A stretch of DNA of 53,152 nt from an uncultured Oscillospiraceae bacterium (GTDB lineage Bacteria > Bacillota > Clostridia > Oscillospirales > Oscillospiraceae). A model generated the notes under the pieces. It saw nothing but the letters and a program-made list of their open reading frames with translations, made no database searches and was not told where the DNA came from. The position numbers were made by a program, and so were the translations under genes. Where the stretch lies: assembly GCA_934597345.1 (NCBI GenBank), contig CAKTRJ010000016.1:1-53152 (forward strand), in the 5' to 3' direction. Shown here in pieces: positions 23,755 through 32,578 of the stretch; the stretch's first letter is position 1, and every line of letters starts with the position of its first letter.

Positions 23755-24762
23755 TTACTTTACGCCCATGGCCAGCTCGGCGATCTGGACGGTGTTGGTG
23801 GCGGCGCCCTTGCGCACCTGATCGCCGCAGCACCAGATGTTCAGGCCGTTGTCGCTGGTGAGATCGTCGCGGATACGGCCCACGAACACGATGTCCTGAT
23901 CGGAGGTATCCAGCGGCATGGGGTACTGCTTGTTGGCCAGATCGTCCACCAGACGGCAGCCCGCCGCTTTGGCGATGGCGGCCTTGGCGTCGGCCACGCT
24001 GATCTTCTCCTTGGTGCGCACCACGATGGACACGCTGTGGCTGCGGACCACGGGGACGCGGACGCAGGTGCAGCTGACCTTCAGCTCCGGCAGGTGCAGG
24101 ATCTTGCGGCCCTCGTTCTGCATCTTCATCTCCTCGGAGGTATAGCCCTCGAAGGCCTCGCCGCCGATCTGGGGAATAACGTTATAGGCGATCTGATACT
24201 GGAACACCTTGGGCTGATAGCGCTCGCCCTTGCTGAGGGCGTCCACCTCGGCCATCAACTCGATGGGGCCGCCCGCGCCGGCGCCGCTGACCGCCTGATA
24301 GCTGGAGGCCACGATGCTCTCGATGAGGCTGAGCTTGTTCAGGGCGTTGATGGCCACCAGCGACACGATGGTGGTGCAGTTGGGGTTGGAGATGATGCCC
24401 TTGTGCCACTTCACGTCCTCGGGGTTGATCTCGGGGATCACCAGCGGCACGTCCTTGTCCAGACGGAAGGCGCTGGAGTTGTCCACAAACACGGCTCCGG
24501 CCTTGACGATGGCGGGCGCGAACTGCTTGGCAATGTCGTTCTCCGCCGCGCCCAGCACCAGATCGAGGCCCTGAAACGCGCTGTCGGAGGCGGCCACTAC
24601 CTGCACCTGACCGCCCCGGAAGGGCAGCATGCTGCCTGCGCTGCGGGCGCTGGCGATGGGGCGCAGCTCCGCCACAGGGAAGTCGCGCTCCTCCAGAATT
24701 TTCATCATTTCACGGCCCACCGCGCCGGTGGCGCCCAGAATACCTACACGAAACTGTTTCAT
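23755..24762 (-). CDS. asd: Aspartate-semialdehyde dehydrogenase
   Basis: A 335-residue enzyme that reduces aspartyl phosphate to aspartate semialdehyde with NADPH, the second step shared by lysine, threonine and methionine synthesis. The N-terminal dinucleotide loop GATGAVGREM, the catalytic Cys129 in SNPNCTTIV and the glutamate/arginine region SGAGAGGPIELMAEV are visible, as is the late motif VRVPVVRSHSVSI. Its start overlaps the lysC stop (ATGA), so the two are co-translated and supply consecutive steps. Confidence 0.96.
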   Translation of the reverse strand: MKQFRVGILGATGAVGREMMKILEERDFPVAELRPIASARSAGSMLPFRGGQVQVVAASDSAFQGLDLVLGAAENDIAKQFAPAIVKAGAVFVDNSSAFRLDKDVPLVIPEINPEDVKWHKGIISNPNCTTIVSLVAINALNKLSLIESIVASSYQAVSGAGAGGPIELMAEVDALSKGERYQPKVFQYQIAYNVIPQIGGEAFEGYTSEEMKMQNEGRKILHLPELKVSCTCVRVPVVRSHSVSIVVRTKEKISVADAKAAIAKAAGCRLVDDLANKQYPMPLDTSDQDIVFVGRIRDDLTSDNGLNIWCCGDQVRKGAATNTVQIAELAMGVK

Positions 24763-26090
24763 TTTGCAACTTCCTCCTTTACAAAGCTGTCATACAGGAC
24801 TCGAATGGCCTGTTCAAAATCTTTTTCCTCCACGCCCACGATGATGTTCAGCTCCTCGGGGCCCTGGGTGATCATGCGGATGTTGACGCCGTGCTCGCCC
24901 AGCTTACTGAAGATCTTACCGGACACGCCCAGACGGAAGGCCATCTTCCGGCCTACCGCCGCCACCACGGCGATGTGCTCCGTCAGGCGGATGGCATCGG
25001 GCTGCAGCTCCTGCTGGATCTCGCCCAGAATACTGTACAGGCAGGAGGACACCTTGGCGGTCTCCACCACCAGCGACACGGTGTCGATGCCGGAGGGCGC
25101 GTACTCCACGTTGATCTGGTGCTTGGCCAGAATGGACAGCAGCTTCAGCAGGGAGCCCGCCTCGGAGGACATGCCGCTCTTGGCCACGGTGATGATGGAG
25201 AAGCCCTTCTTACCGGCGATACCGGTGATGAAGCTGTCGTCCTGCTCCTCGTCGTCGATGCTGCTGAGGATCATGGTGCCGTCATGGGCGGGGTCGTTGG
25301 TGTTGCGGATGTTCAGGGGAATGTTCTTCTCCCGGACGGGGAACACAGTGCCCTCATGCAGCACCTGCGCACCCAGATAGCTCAACTCGCGCAGCTCGCT
25401 GTACGTTACGCGGCGGATAGGCGCGGGGTTCTCCACAATGCGGGGATCGGCCATCAGGATACCGGACACATCCGTCCAGTTCTCGTACACGTCGGCATCC
25501 AGCGCCGCCGCCGCCAGCGCGCCGGTGATGTCGCTGCCGCCGCGGGTCAGGGTCACCACCCGGCCGTCAGGCATGGAACCGTAGAAGCCAGGGATCACCA
25601 CCCGCTGGCCGTCCGCCGCCTTCCGCAGGGCTTCATAGCTGGCCTCCTGATCCACGGTGCCGTCAAATTTGAATTGCAGCCACAGCGCCGCGTCCAGAAA
25701 GGTATAGCCCAGATAGTCCGCCATCAGCCGGGCGGCAAAGTATTCGCCCCGGGAGGCCAGATACTCCTGATCCGCCTCGCCGGCGCACATCCGCTTCCAC
25801 AAGGCGTCGAACTCCGGATTCAGATCAATGGTCAGGCCGCAGTCGTCGGCGATCTCCTGATACCGCTGGCGGATCAGATTGAAAATTTTCTCGCAGCTGA
25901 CGCCGTATTTCAGGTGGGCGCTGCACAAATACAGAAGATCGGTGACCTTATGATCGTCCTTGTATCGTTTGCCGGGGGCGGACACCACGATAACGCGGCG
26001 GGCCTCGTCACTCTCCACAATGGCCTTTACCTTGGCAAATTGCACGGCGTCGGCCATGGAGGAGCCGCCGAATTTTGCAACTTTCAACAT
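24759..26090 (-). CDS. lysC: Aspartate kinase
   Basis: A 443-residue aspartokinase starting at ATG 26090 behind AAAGGAC; the frame is open upstream but those codons contain the promoter. It phosphorylates aspartate with ATP. The N-terminal KFGGSSMADA (residues 6-15), the kinase motif TLTRGGSDITGAL and C-terminal paired ACT domains (IAGKKGFSIITVAKS, GVSGKIFSKLGEHGVNIRMITQG) are present. ACT domains normally bind lysine or threonine for feedback control. The gene is first in a lysC-asd operon, divergent from thrC-thrB. The leader is about 100 bases and shows no lysine riboswitch. Confidence 0.95.
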   Translation of the reverse strand: MLKVAKFGGSSMADAVQFAKVKAIVESDEARRVIVVSAPGKRYKDDHKVTDLLYLCSAHLKYGVSCEKIFNLIRQRYQEIADDCGLTIDLNPEFDALWKRMCAGEADQEYLASRGEYFAARLMADYLGYTFLDAALWLQFKFDGTVDQEASYEALRKAADGQRVVIPGFYGSMPDGRVVTLTRGGSDITGALAAAALDADVYENWTDVSGILMADPRIVENPAPIRRVTYSELRELSYLGAQVLHEGTVFPVREKNIPLNIRNTNDPAHDGTMILSSIDDEEQDDSFITGIAGKKGFSIITVAKSGMSSEAGSLLKLLSILAKHQINVEYAPSGIDTVSLVVETAKVSSCLYSILGEIQQELQPDAIRLTEHIAVVAAVGRKMAFRLGVSGKIFSKLGEHGVNIRMITQGPEELNIIVGVEEKDFEQAIRVLYDSFVKEEVAK

Positions 26091-26177
26091 ATCAACAGTC
26101 CTTTCGTCAGGTGCAAAGCGTTTTCTCCGGCGGACAAAAAGACAGAATCTTACATTTTGTCCACCAATAAAAAACAC

Positions 26178-26206
26178 TTGACTTTTTATGGGAAACAATA
26201 TATCAT
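26178..26206 (+). promoter_or_regulatory. thrC-thrB promoter
   Basis: TTGACT (26178-26183) and TATCAT (26201-26206), 17-bp spacing. It is superimposed on the divergent lysC promoter; the two -10 boxes share two bases. Confidence 0.75.
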
Positions 26207-26225
26207 ATCCCTCATGAAAATGCAA
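26197..26225 (-). promoter_or_regulatory. lysC-asd promoter
   Basis: On the minus strand TTGCAT (26225-26220) and TATATT (26202-26197), 17-bp spacing. Overlaps the thrC promoter, so both cannot be occupied at once. Confidence 0.68.
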
Positions 26226-26284
26226 GGCGAAATTTCAGCTTTTTTCGAGAAAATTTTTAGGAAAAATAACCGGAGGTCTATCCC

Positions 26285-27781
26285 ATGATGGAATACCAGA
26301 GCACACGAAACCCCGACCTGCACGCCACGGCGGCTCAGGCGGTCTTACAGGGCCTCGCCCCCGATGGCGGACTGTATACCATGCCCTCGCTGGCAGAGAT
26401 CAAGCTGGACTGGCAGGCCCTCCTGCCGCTGGACACCCTGTCCATGGCGCGGGAGATCCTGTCGGCGCTGCTGCCCTCTTTTGATAAGAAGGAGATGGAC
26501 GCTCTCGTCCACGCCGCCTATGCCAATAAATTCGAGACGCCCGACCTGACCCCCACCGTCGCCGTGGGCGATGACGCGGTGCTGGAGCTGTTCCGCGGCC
26601 CCACCAGCGCCTTTAAAGACGTGGCCCTCAGCATGCTGCCCCGGCTGATGACCGCCGCCCGCGAGAAGTGCGGCGTCAGCGACGAGATCCTGATCCTGAC
26701 CGCCACCAGCGGCGACACCGGCAAGGCCGCCATGGCGGGCTTTCAGGACGTGCCGGGCACGAAGATCATTGTATTCTACCCCTACGGCGGCGTCAGCACC
26801 GTGCAGCAGCGGCAGATGGAGACCCAGCAGGGCCGCAACGTCTGCGTCTGCGCCGTCCGGGGCAACTTTGACGACGCCCAGACCGGCGTGAAGGACATCT
26901 TCGCCGCCGTGGAGGAAGCGCAGCTGCTGGCGGGCAAGGGCGTGCGCCTGTCCTCCGCCAACTCCATCAATATCGGCCGTCTGGCACCGCAGGTGGTGTA
27001 CTATTTCCGCGCCTACGCCGATCTTTGCCGCACGGGCCGCATCCAAGCGGGCGACAAGGTGGATTTCGCCGTACCCACCGGCAACTTCGGTGACATTCTG
27101 GCGGGCTATTTCGCCCGTGAGTTGGGGCTTCCCGTGGGACGGCTGGTCTGCGCCAGCAACGCCAACAACGTGCTGACCGACTTCCTGCGCACCGGTTGCT
27201 ATGACCGCAACCGCCCCTTCTATAAAACGGTGTCCCCCTCCATGGACATTCTGGTGTCCAGCAATCTGGAGCGGCTGCTGTACCTCATGAGCGGTGACGC
27301 GGCGCTGGTGGCGGAGCTGATGGCCCAGCTGAAGGAGAAGGGCGTCTATCAGGTGCCGGAGGCGCTGCTGGAGAGGATCCAGTCCGTGTTCTGGAGCGGC
27401 TGCTGTGACGATACCGCCACCAAGGCGGCCATCGGCCAGCTGTGGAGCCAGCATCATTATCTGGCCGACACCCACACGGCGGTGGCATGGCAGGTGGCCC
27501 AGGACTACAAGGCCGCCAATCCCGGCCATAACCCCGTGGTGGTGCTGTCCACCGCCTCCCCCTACAAGTTCCCCGCCGCCGTGCTGGAGGGGCTGGGCGC
27601 GGAGGCACAGGGCGACGAATTTGACGTGATGGCGCAGCTCCACGATCTGACCGGCGTGCCGGTGCCGCCCAATCTGGCGGATCTGCGGCAGCGGGAGGTG
27701 CTGCACCACGATGTGATCGACCGCGAGGACATGCTGTCCTACGTTCTGAAGAAAGCAGGTGAAGCCGTATGGAGCAAGTGA
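26285..27781 (+). CDS. thrC: Threonine synthase
   Basis: A 498-residue PLP enzyme that converts phosphohomoserine to threonine, of the longer class with an N-terminal extension. The start is one of two adjacent ATGs behind CCGGAGG. The N-terminal YQSTRNPDLHATAAQAVLQG is typical, the Schiff-base lysine is Lys111 in TSAFKDVALSML, and the cofactor phosphate loop is seen in ATSGDTGKAAMAGF. It is followed by thrB with a 13-base overlap, so the two last steps of threonine synthesis are encoded together. No homoserine dehydrogenase gene is in the window. Confidence 0.95.
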   Translation: MMEYQSTRNPDLHATAAQAVLQGLAPDGGLYTMPSLAEIKLDWQALLPLDTLSMAREILSALLPSFDKKEMDALVHAAYANKFETPDLTPTVAVGDDAVLELFRGPTSAFKDVALSMLPRLMTAAREKCGVSDEILILTATSGDTGKAAMAGFQDVPGTKIIVFYPYGGVSTVQQRQMETQQGRNVCVCAVRGNFDDAQTGVKDIFAAVEEAQLLAGKGVRLSSANSINIGRLAPQVVYYFRAYADLCRTGRIQAGDKVDFAVPTGNFGDILAGYFARELGLPVGRLVCASNANNVLTDFLRTGCYDRNRPFYKTVSPSMDILVSSNLERLLYLMSGDAALVAELMAQLKEKGVYQVPEALLERIQSVFWSGCCDDTATKAAIGQLWSQHHYLADTHTAVAWQVAQDYKAANPGHNPVVVLSTASPYKFPAAVLEGLGAEAQGDEFDVMAQLHDLTGVPVPPNLADLRQREVLHHDVIDREDMLSYVLKKAGEAVWSK

Positions 27782-28653
27782 CCATCCGCGTTCCGGCCAC
27801 CACCGCCAATCTGGCGGCGGGCTTTGACGTGCTGGGCTGCGCGCTGGGACTTTATAACACGTTGTCCTTCACCCCGGCGGAGACGCTGAGCTTCTCCGGC
27901 TGCGACGAGCAGTACCAGACAGAGGAAAATCTGGCCTATGTGGCCTATGCCAAGGTGTGGCACGAGCTGCGGCACGTGGACGTGCCGCCGGTACACATCC
28001 ATATCCAGGCAGATATTCCCGTGTGCCGGGGACTCGGCTCCTCGGCGGCGCTGATCGCCGCCGGCGCCACGGCGGCCAACATCATGGCGGGCAAGCCCTT
28101 CGACAAGCGGCAGCTGCTGGCCCTGACCACGGAGATCGAGGGCCATCCCGACAATCTGGCTCCCGCGCTGCTGGGCGGTCTGACCGCCTCCATGCTGCTG
28201 GGCGGACAGGTCTACACGGTGGAGTATCTGCCCCATCCGGAGCTGCGGTTCGTGGCCCTGTCGCCGGACTTCCCCCTCAGCACACACGAGGCGCGGCGGG
28301 TACTGCCCTCCATGGTGGCCCACAGCGACGCCGTCCGCAACGCAGGCTTTCTGGCGGTGCTGCTGCGGGCCATCGAGCAGGGAGACGAGGCGCTGATCGC
28401 CGCGTCCTTACAGGACCGGCTGCACCAGCCCTACCGCCGCCGCCTGATCCCGGAGTATGACCGCATCGAGGCGCTGGCCCATCAGAACGGCTGCCATGCC
28501 GTGTGCATCAGCGGCGCAGGCCCCACCATCCTGTGCATCACCCGCGACCCGGACTTTGCCGCCCGGATGGAGCGCGCGGTGCTGCCGCTGGAGCATCACT
28601 GGAAGGTGCGGGACCTGCCGGTGGACTATCACGGCACCGTTAAGGTGTCGTAA
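27769..28653 (+). CDS. thrB: Homoserine kinase
   Basis: A 294-residue GHMP-family kinase that phosphorylates homoserine, supplying the substrate for ThrC. The N-terminal VRVPATTANLAAGFD-like segment (IRVPATTANLAAGFDVLGCA) and the ATP loop PVCRGLGSSAALIAAG (residues 84-99) are diagnostic, as is EGHPDNLAPALLGG. The ATG lies inside the end of thrC, indicating translational coupling. A terminator follows closely. Confidence 0.95.
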   Translation: MEQVTIRVPATTANLAAGFDVLGCALGLYNTLSFTPAETLSFSGCDEQYQTEENLAYVAYAKVWHELRHVDVPPVHIHIQADIPVCRGLGSSAALIAAGATAANIMAGKPFDKRQLLALTTEIEGHPDNLAPALLGGLTASMLLGGQVYTVEYLPHPELRFVALSPDFPLSTHEARRVLPSMVAHSDAVRNAGFLAVLLRAIEQGDEALIAASLQDRLHQPYRRRLIPEYDRIEALAHQNGCHAVCISGAGPTILCITRDPDFAARMERAVLPLEHHWKVRDLPVDYHGTVKVS

Positions 28654-28666
28654 ATGCATCGTGCAT

Positions 28667-28693
28667 AAAAAGGGGAGCGCCGCTCCCCTTTTT
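28667..28693 (+). terminator. thrC-thrB terminator
   Basis: AAAAAGGGGAGC and GCTCCCCTTTTT form a perfect 12-bp stem with a tiny loop. Confidence 0.9.
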
Positions 28694-28708
28694 GTCGTAT
28701 TATGACGG

Positions 28709-28737
28709 TTGCAATCCGGCAGGCGGCGTGATATGAT
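28709..28737 (+). promoter_or_regulatory. AEC transporter promoter
   Basis: TTGCAA (28709-28714) and TATGAT (28732-28737), 17-bp spacing. Confidence 0.65.
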
Positions 28738-28772
28738 GGCGTGGCAAGCCATCAAAGAAAGAAGGTGTCTCG

Positions 28773-29711
28773 TTGCAGGCATTGTCTATCGCGTTTCACG
28801 CCATCGTACCCCTGTTTCTGATTATCGCTCTCGGCTTCGGCGTCAAGCGTCTGGGCTGGATCGGCCCGGAGGACGTGCGGCGCTTCAACAAGGTGTGCTT
28901 TTACACCTTTATGCCGGTGATGCTGTTCTATAATATCTATACCTCTGATTTCTCCCATGCGGTGCGCCTGTCCTACGCGCTGTTCGTGGTGGGCATGGCG
29001 CTGGCCATGATCCTGCTGGCCTTCCTTATCACGTTGGCAGTGGAAAAAACGCCGGAGCGCCGGGGCGTCATGATACAGGCGGCCTTCCGCAGCAACTTCG
29101 TGCTGCTGGGCCTGCCCATTGCCCAGGAACTGCTGCCAAATGCCAGCTTCGGCATTACCGCCCTGATGATCGCCATCGTAGTGCCCATCTACAACATGAT
29201 GTCGGTGGTGGTGCTGGAATACTTCCGGGGCAGTAAGCCCAAGCTGGGTGAGGTGCTGCTGGCGGTGATCAAGAACCCGCTGATCATCGCTTCTGTTGTG
29301 GGCCTTCTGATGAAGGCGCTGCACATCACCCTGCCGGAGGTGCTGGTATCCTTCGCCGGAAAGATGAACAGTGCCGCCACGCCGCTGATCCTGCTGCTGT
29401 TGGGCGCGTCCTTCGAGATACGGCATATCGCCCGCTATAGAAAGCAGCTGCTGGTATGCGTCGGGCTGCGCCTGCTGGTGTTCCCCGGCGCGATCCTGGC
29501 GCTGGCCGCCGCGATGGGCCTGCGGGATATCGAGTTTGTTACCCTGCTGGCCATGACCGCCGCCCCCACCGCCGTCAACTCCTTCAACATGGCCCAGCAG
29601 CTGGGCGGCGACAGCGACCTGGCCGGCAGCGCCGTGGTGGTATCCACCGCCGGATCGTTCTTCACCCTGTTTCTGTGGATCACACTGTTCAAGCAGCTGG
29701 GCATGTTCTGA
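28773..29711 (+). CDS. AEC (auxin efflux carrier) family transporter
   Basis: A 312-residue protein with about ten membrane segments. It starts at TTG behind AAGAAGGTG; no better start lies nearby. Family marks are the N-terminal FHAIVPLFLIIALGFGVKRLGWI, the loop DVRRFNKVCFYTFMPVMLFYNI, RSNFVLLGLPIAQEL, and the late AAPTAVNSFNMAQQLGGDSDLAGSAVVVST with the proline kink. Bacterial members export or import small carboxylates such as malate or malonate; the substrate is not determined by sequence. Confidence 0.88.
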   Translation: MQALSIAFHAIVPLFLIIALGFGVKRLGWIGPEDVRRFNKVCFYTFMPVMLFYNIYTSDFSHAVRLSYALFVVGMALAMILLAFLITLAVEKTPERRGVMIQAAFRSNFVLLGLPIAQELLPNASFGITALMIAIVVPIYNMMSVVVLEYFRGSKPKLGEVLLAVIKNPLIIASVVGLLMKALHITLPEVLVSFAGKMNSAATPLILLLLGASFEIRHIARYRKQLLVCVGLRLLVFPGAILALAAAMGLRDIEFVTLLAMTAAPTAVNSFNMAQQLGGDSDLAGSAVVVSTAGSFFTLFLWITLFKQLGMF

Positions 29712-29737
29712 GAAAAATAAGATAAGGAGAGCTTCCT

Positions 29738-30238
29738 ATGAAAACACCGGAAATTCACGAATCCGTTTTTGTCGCGCCTACCGCCACGGTGGTGGGCAAC
29801 GTCCGCATCGGCGCACACAGCAGTGTGTTCTTCGGCGCGGTGCTGCGCTCGGAGCTGGATGAGATCGTCATCGGCGAGGGCACCAACATTCAGGACAACT
29901 GCGTGGTGCATATCGAGCGGGGCATCCCGGTGCATGTGGGCAGCGGCTGCACCATCGGCCACAGCGCCATCGTCCACAGCTGCACCGTGGGCGACAATAC
30001 GCTGGTGGGCATGGGCGCCATCATCCTCAACGGCGCGGTGGTGGGCAAGAACTGCATCATCGGCGCGGGGGCGCTGATCCCTCAGAACGCCGTGATCCCC
30101 GACGGGTCGCTGGTGGTGGGCATGCCCGGCAAGGTGCGCCGCGCCGTCACCGAGGAGGAGATCGCCACCAACCGGGCCAGCGCCGTCATGTATATGGAGG
30201 AAGCGGCGGAATACAAGGAAATGTACGAAGCGAAGTAA
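29738..30238 (+). CDS. Gamma carbonic anhydrase-like hexapeptide-repeat protein
   Basis: A 166-residue left-handed beta-helix protein of the YrdA/gamma-carbonic-anhydrase group, starting at ATG behind AAGGAG. Hexapeptide repeats run through residues 12-120 (VVGNVRIGAHSSVFFGAVL, VHVGSGCTIGHSAIVHSCTVG in overlapping turns). The zinc ligands are probably the His of NCVVHIE and the two of GHSAIVHS. A C-terminal helix (ASAVMYMEEAAEYKEMY) packs on the trimer. Many such proteins lack measurable carbonic anhydrase activity, so the reaction is uncertain. It lies 26 bp after the AEC gene, probably co-transcribed. Confidence 0.88.
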   Translation: MKTPEIHESVFVAPTATVVGNVRIGAHSSVFFGAVLRSELDEIVIGEGTNIQDNCVVHIERGIPVHVGSGCTIGHSAIVHSCTVGDNTLVGMGAIILNGAVVGKNCIIGAGALIPQNAVIPDGSLVVGMPGKVRRAVTEEEIATNRASAVMYMEEAAEYKEMYEAK

Positions 30239-30277
30239 AAAATACGCTGTGCTTTCAAAAGCACAGCGTATTTTTTA
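30237..30277. terminator. Bidirectional terminator
   Basis: AAAAAATACGCTGTGCTTT and AAGCACAGCGTATTTTTT form a stem of about 18 bp. It overlaps the stop codons of both convergent genes. Confidence 0.92.
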
Positions 30278-30835
30278 TAGTATTACGGTCTCCGCGCCCA
30301 GTGAATGGGATTCCTCCGCGTCGTGGGTGGCCAGCACCAGCGTCCGCCGTCCCACGGCCTCGCCGATGGCGGCCAGGCATCGCTGCTTCGTCTCGCTGTC
30401 CAGCCCCGTCAGCGCCTCGTCCAGCACCAGCACGTCAAAGGGGTGGGCCAGCGCACGGCCCAGCGCCGCCCGGCGCTTCATGCCGCCGCTGAGCGTCTCC
30501 GGCAGCGCGTCAAGGCTGTCGCCCAGCCCCAGCGCCGTCAGGACGCGGCAGGCCGAGTCTTCATCGCTGAACAGGGCAGCGTTTTCCAGCACCGTTTTCC
30601 ACGGCAGCAGCCGGTCCTCCTGAAACACGGCGGAGAACCGGACGCCCTCCGGCACCGAAACGGTGCCCTTGCGGGGCCTTTCCAGCCCCAGCAGCAGCCG
30701 CAGCGCCGTGGTCTTGCCCTCACCGGAGGGGCCCGTCAGGCACACCCGCCCGCCCTCGGGGACGGTCAGGGAAAAGTCCCGCAGGATGGGCCTTTGCAGG
30801 GCGTAGCCGAAGGTCACATGGTCGAAACGGATCAT
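30275..30835 (-). CDS. ABC transporter ATPase (SsuB/TauB-like), short
   Basis: A 186-residue ATPase, clearly shorter than the 240-260 of usual SsuB/TauB proteins because regions around the helical domain and C-terminus are reduced. It has Walker A GPSGEGKTT (Glu in place of the more common Cys), Q-loop FQEDRLLPWKTV, signature LSGGMKRRAALGRAL, Walker B VLVLDEALTGLD and the switch His in LATHDAEE, so it should be active. The ATG overlaps the permease stop by four bases (ATGA). It powers uptake through the upstream-encoded permease and binding protein. Confidence 0.88.
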   Translation of the reverse strand: MIRFDHVTFGYALQRPILRDFSLTVPEGGRVCLTGPSGEGKTTALRLLLGLERPRKGTVSVPEGVRFSAVFQEDRLLPWKTVLENAALFSDEDSACRVLTALGLGDSLDALPETLSGGMKRRAALGRALAHPFDVLVLDEALTGLDSETKQRCLAAIGEAVGRRTLVLATHDAEESHSLGAETVIL

Positions 30836-31572
30836 GGTGCGGCCTCCCTTCGCTTCGGGCCGGAAAAGGCCCGCTGCAATAGAGCGCTGCACAGCACGAT
30901 CACCACTGTCAGGGCAAACACCTCGTCGTAGCTGACGGTGGCCTTGCCGCTCCACAGCAGGTCGCCCAGGGAGCCCTGCGTGCGGCAGATGACTTCGGCG
31001 GCGATGCCGGACTTCCACGCGAAGCCCAGCCCCGTGGTAATGGCGGCGGACACATAGGGCCGGATGCCCGGCAGGGTGATCTGCCGCAGGATGGCCCGCC
31101 GGCTCATGCCGAACACCCGCGCCATCTCGGACAGGTGCCGGTCGGCGTTCTCCAGTCCCGTCTCCACATTGCTCCACACGATGGGCAGCACCGTCAGGAA
31201 CACGATGGTGCAGGGGATATACGGGCGGCTGACCCACAAGAACACCACAATGGTGAACACCGCCACCGGGATGGCGCGGATCAGCTGCACCAGCGGCGCG
31301 GCCAGCTGCCGGAACAGAGGCCGGCGGGCCGAGACTGCCGCGCCCGCGCCGCCCGCCAGAAGGGCCAGCGCGAACCCGGCGCAGATCCGCAGCAGCGACG
31401 CGCCCAGCGTCAGCCAGAAGCCGCCCTCCGCCGCCATGCGGCACAGGGCGCGGGCGGTATCCACCGGCGTGGGGATGGGCAGCAGCAGCGAGCGGTTGGC
31501 GGCCATGGCCGCCAGCTGCCACACCACCAGCCAGAACAAAACCGATATGCTGTTTTTCAGCGCCTTACGCAC
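30832..31572 (-). CDS. ABC transporter permease (SsuC/TauC-like)
   Basis: A 246-residue permease with about six helices and the EAA-like loop EMARVFGMSRRAILRQITLPGIRPY near residues 150-175. GTG 31572 is chosen as start because it lies at the overlap with the preceding binding-protein stop and begins directly before the first helix (ISVLFWLVVWQLAAM); a longer start inside the binding-protein gene is possible. It forms the membrane pore of an importer of the nitrate/sulfonate/taurine/pyrimidine-precursor type. Confidence 0.85.
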   Translation of the reverse strand: MRKALKNSISVLFWLVVWQLAAMAANRSLLLPIPTPVDTARALCRMAAEGGFWLTLGASLLRICAGFALALLAGGAGAAVSARRPLFRQLAAPLVQLIRAIPVAVFTIVVFLWVSRPYIPCTIVFLTVLPIVWSNVETGLENADRHLSEMARVFGMSRRAILRQITLPGIRPYVSAAITTGLGFAWKSGIAAEVICRTQGSLGDLLWSGKATVSYDEVFALTVVIVLCSALLQRAFSGPKRREAAP

Positions 31573-32578
31573 CGTAATAGAAGTCGTCGCCCGGCATGGC
31601 GCCGCCCACGCTCTTGGGATCGGCGTCAAACATCACCTGCAGATAGCCGCTGAGGGCGGACTTCATCTCCGCGCCGGTGACGAAGGTCAGGCCGCAGGAA
31701 GGAATGGCCTTCTGCGCCAGCGCCGCCTTGGGGATCAGACCGTACTGCTCGCACAGGGCGGCGGTGCCCTCCACATCGGACTGGGCCTTCTCGATAGAGG
31801 CGGCGTACTCCTGCAAAAACAGTTCCACCGCGCCGGGGTTCTCCTGCAAAAATGCATTGCGGACGATGACGCAGCCCATCATCAGGGTGCTGTCGCCGCC
31901 GGACACCTTGTCCCACTCGTCGGTCATGTTGAAGAGGGTCCTGGTGTTTTCGTTCTGCATCAGGATGCTGGTGGCCACCGGCTGCGGGGCCATGATGACG
32001 GCCTCCGGATCGGCCTGCCACACGGTCAGCAGCTCGCTGCCCTCGCCCACGAACCGGATGGTCACATCCTTGTCGGGATCAAGGCCATTGCCGCTCAGCA
32101 CATAGCGGAGGATATACTCCGGATTGGCGCCCTGACCAGGGGCATAGATGGTCTTACCCGCCAGATCGGCGATAGAGGCGATCTCCTGCCCGCTGCCCAG
32201 CAGGGACAGCACGCCCAGGGTGTTCACCGCCAGCACCGTCACGCCGCCGTTGGTCTTGTTATACAGCGTCGCCGCCAGATTGGTGGCCACGGCGGCGATA
32301 TCGGCGTCACCGTTGGAGATGGCGGCCACCACCTCGTCATTGGCGCCGGGCATGGTGATATGATAGGTGTTCTGCGTCTCGCCCGCGTCGGCGGCGGCCC
32401 ACAGGTTCATGGCGCCGATGCCGGTGGGGCCGGACAGGACGTACAGGTTCACCTCCGCTGGGGCGGGGGTATCGTCCGGCTGCTCCGGCTCGGTATTGGC
32501 CTGCGTGCCGCAGGCGGTCAGGCTCAGGACCAGGGTCAGTGCCAGCAGCAGGCTGACAAGGGATCTGATGTGCTTCAT
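31565..32578 (-). CDS. ABC transporter substrate-binding lipoprotein (NMT1/SsuA-like)
   Basis: A 337-residue lipoprotein with signal peptide MKHIRSLVSLLLALTLVLSL and lipobox LTAC (Cys23), followed by an acidic linker. The mature part has the two-lobed binding fold of the NMT1/SsuA group (VLSGPTGIGAMNLW, GAND-EVVAAISNGDADIAAV, APGQGANPEYILRYVL). Such proteins bind sulfonates, nitrate or thiamine-pyrimidine precursors, and the ligand cannot be decided here. The start overlaps the regulator's stop (ATGA), so regulator, binding protein, permease and ATPase form one tightly coupled operon. Confidence 0.9.
   Translation of the reverse strand: MKHIRSLVSLLLALTLVLSLTACGTQANTEPEQPDDTPAPAEVNLYVLSGPTGIGAMNLWAAADAGETQNTYHITMPGANDEVVAAISNGDADIAAVATNLAATLYNKTNGGVTVLAVNTLGVLSLLGSGQEIASIADLAGKTIYAPGQGANPEYILRYVLSGNGLDPDKDVTIRFVGEGSELLTVWQADPEAVIMAPQPVATSILMQNENTRTLFNMTDEWDKVSGGDSTLMMGCVIVRNAFLQENPGAVELFLQEYAASIEKAQSDVEGTAALCEQYGLIPKAALAQKAIPSCGLTFVTGAEMKSALSGYLQVMFDADPKSVGGAMPGDDFYYGA

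Noticed and set aside
26091..26284. Lysine riboswitch or T-box before lysC or thrC
   Set aside because: The leaders are only about 80-110 bases and contain no matching conserved blocks or terminator.
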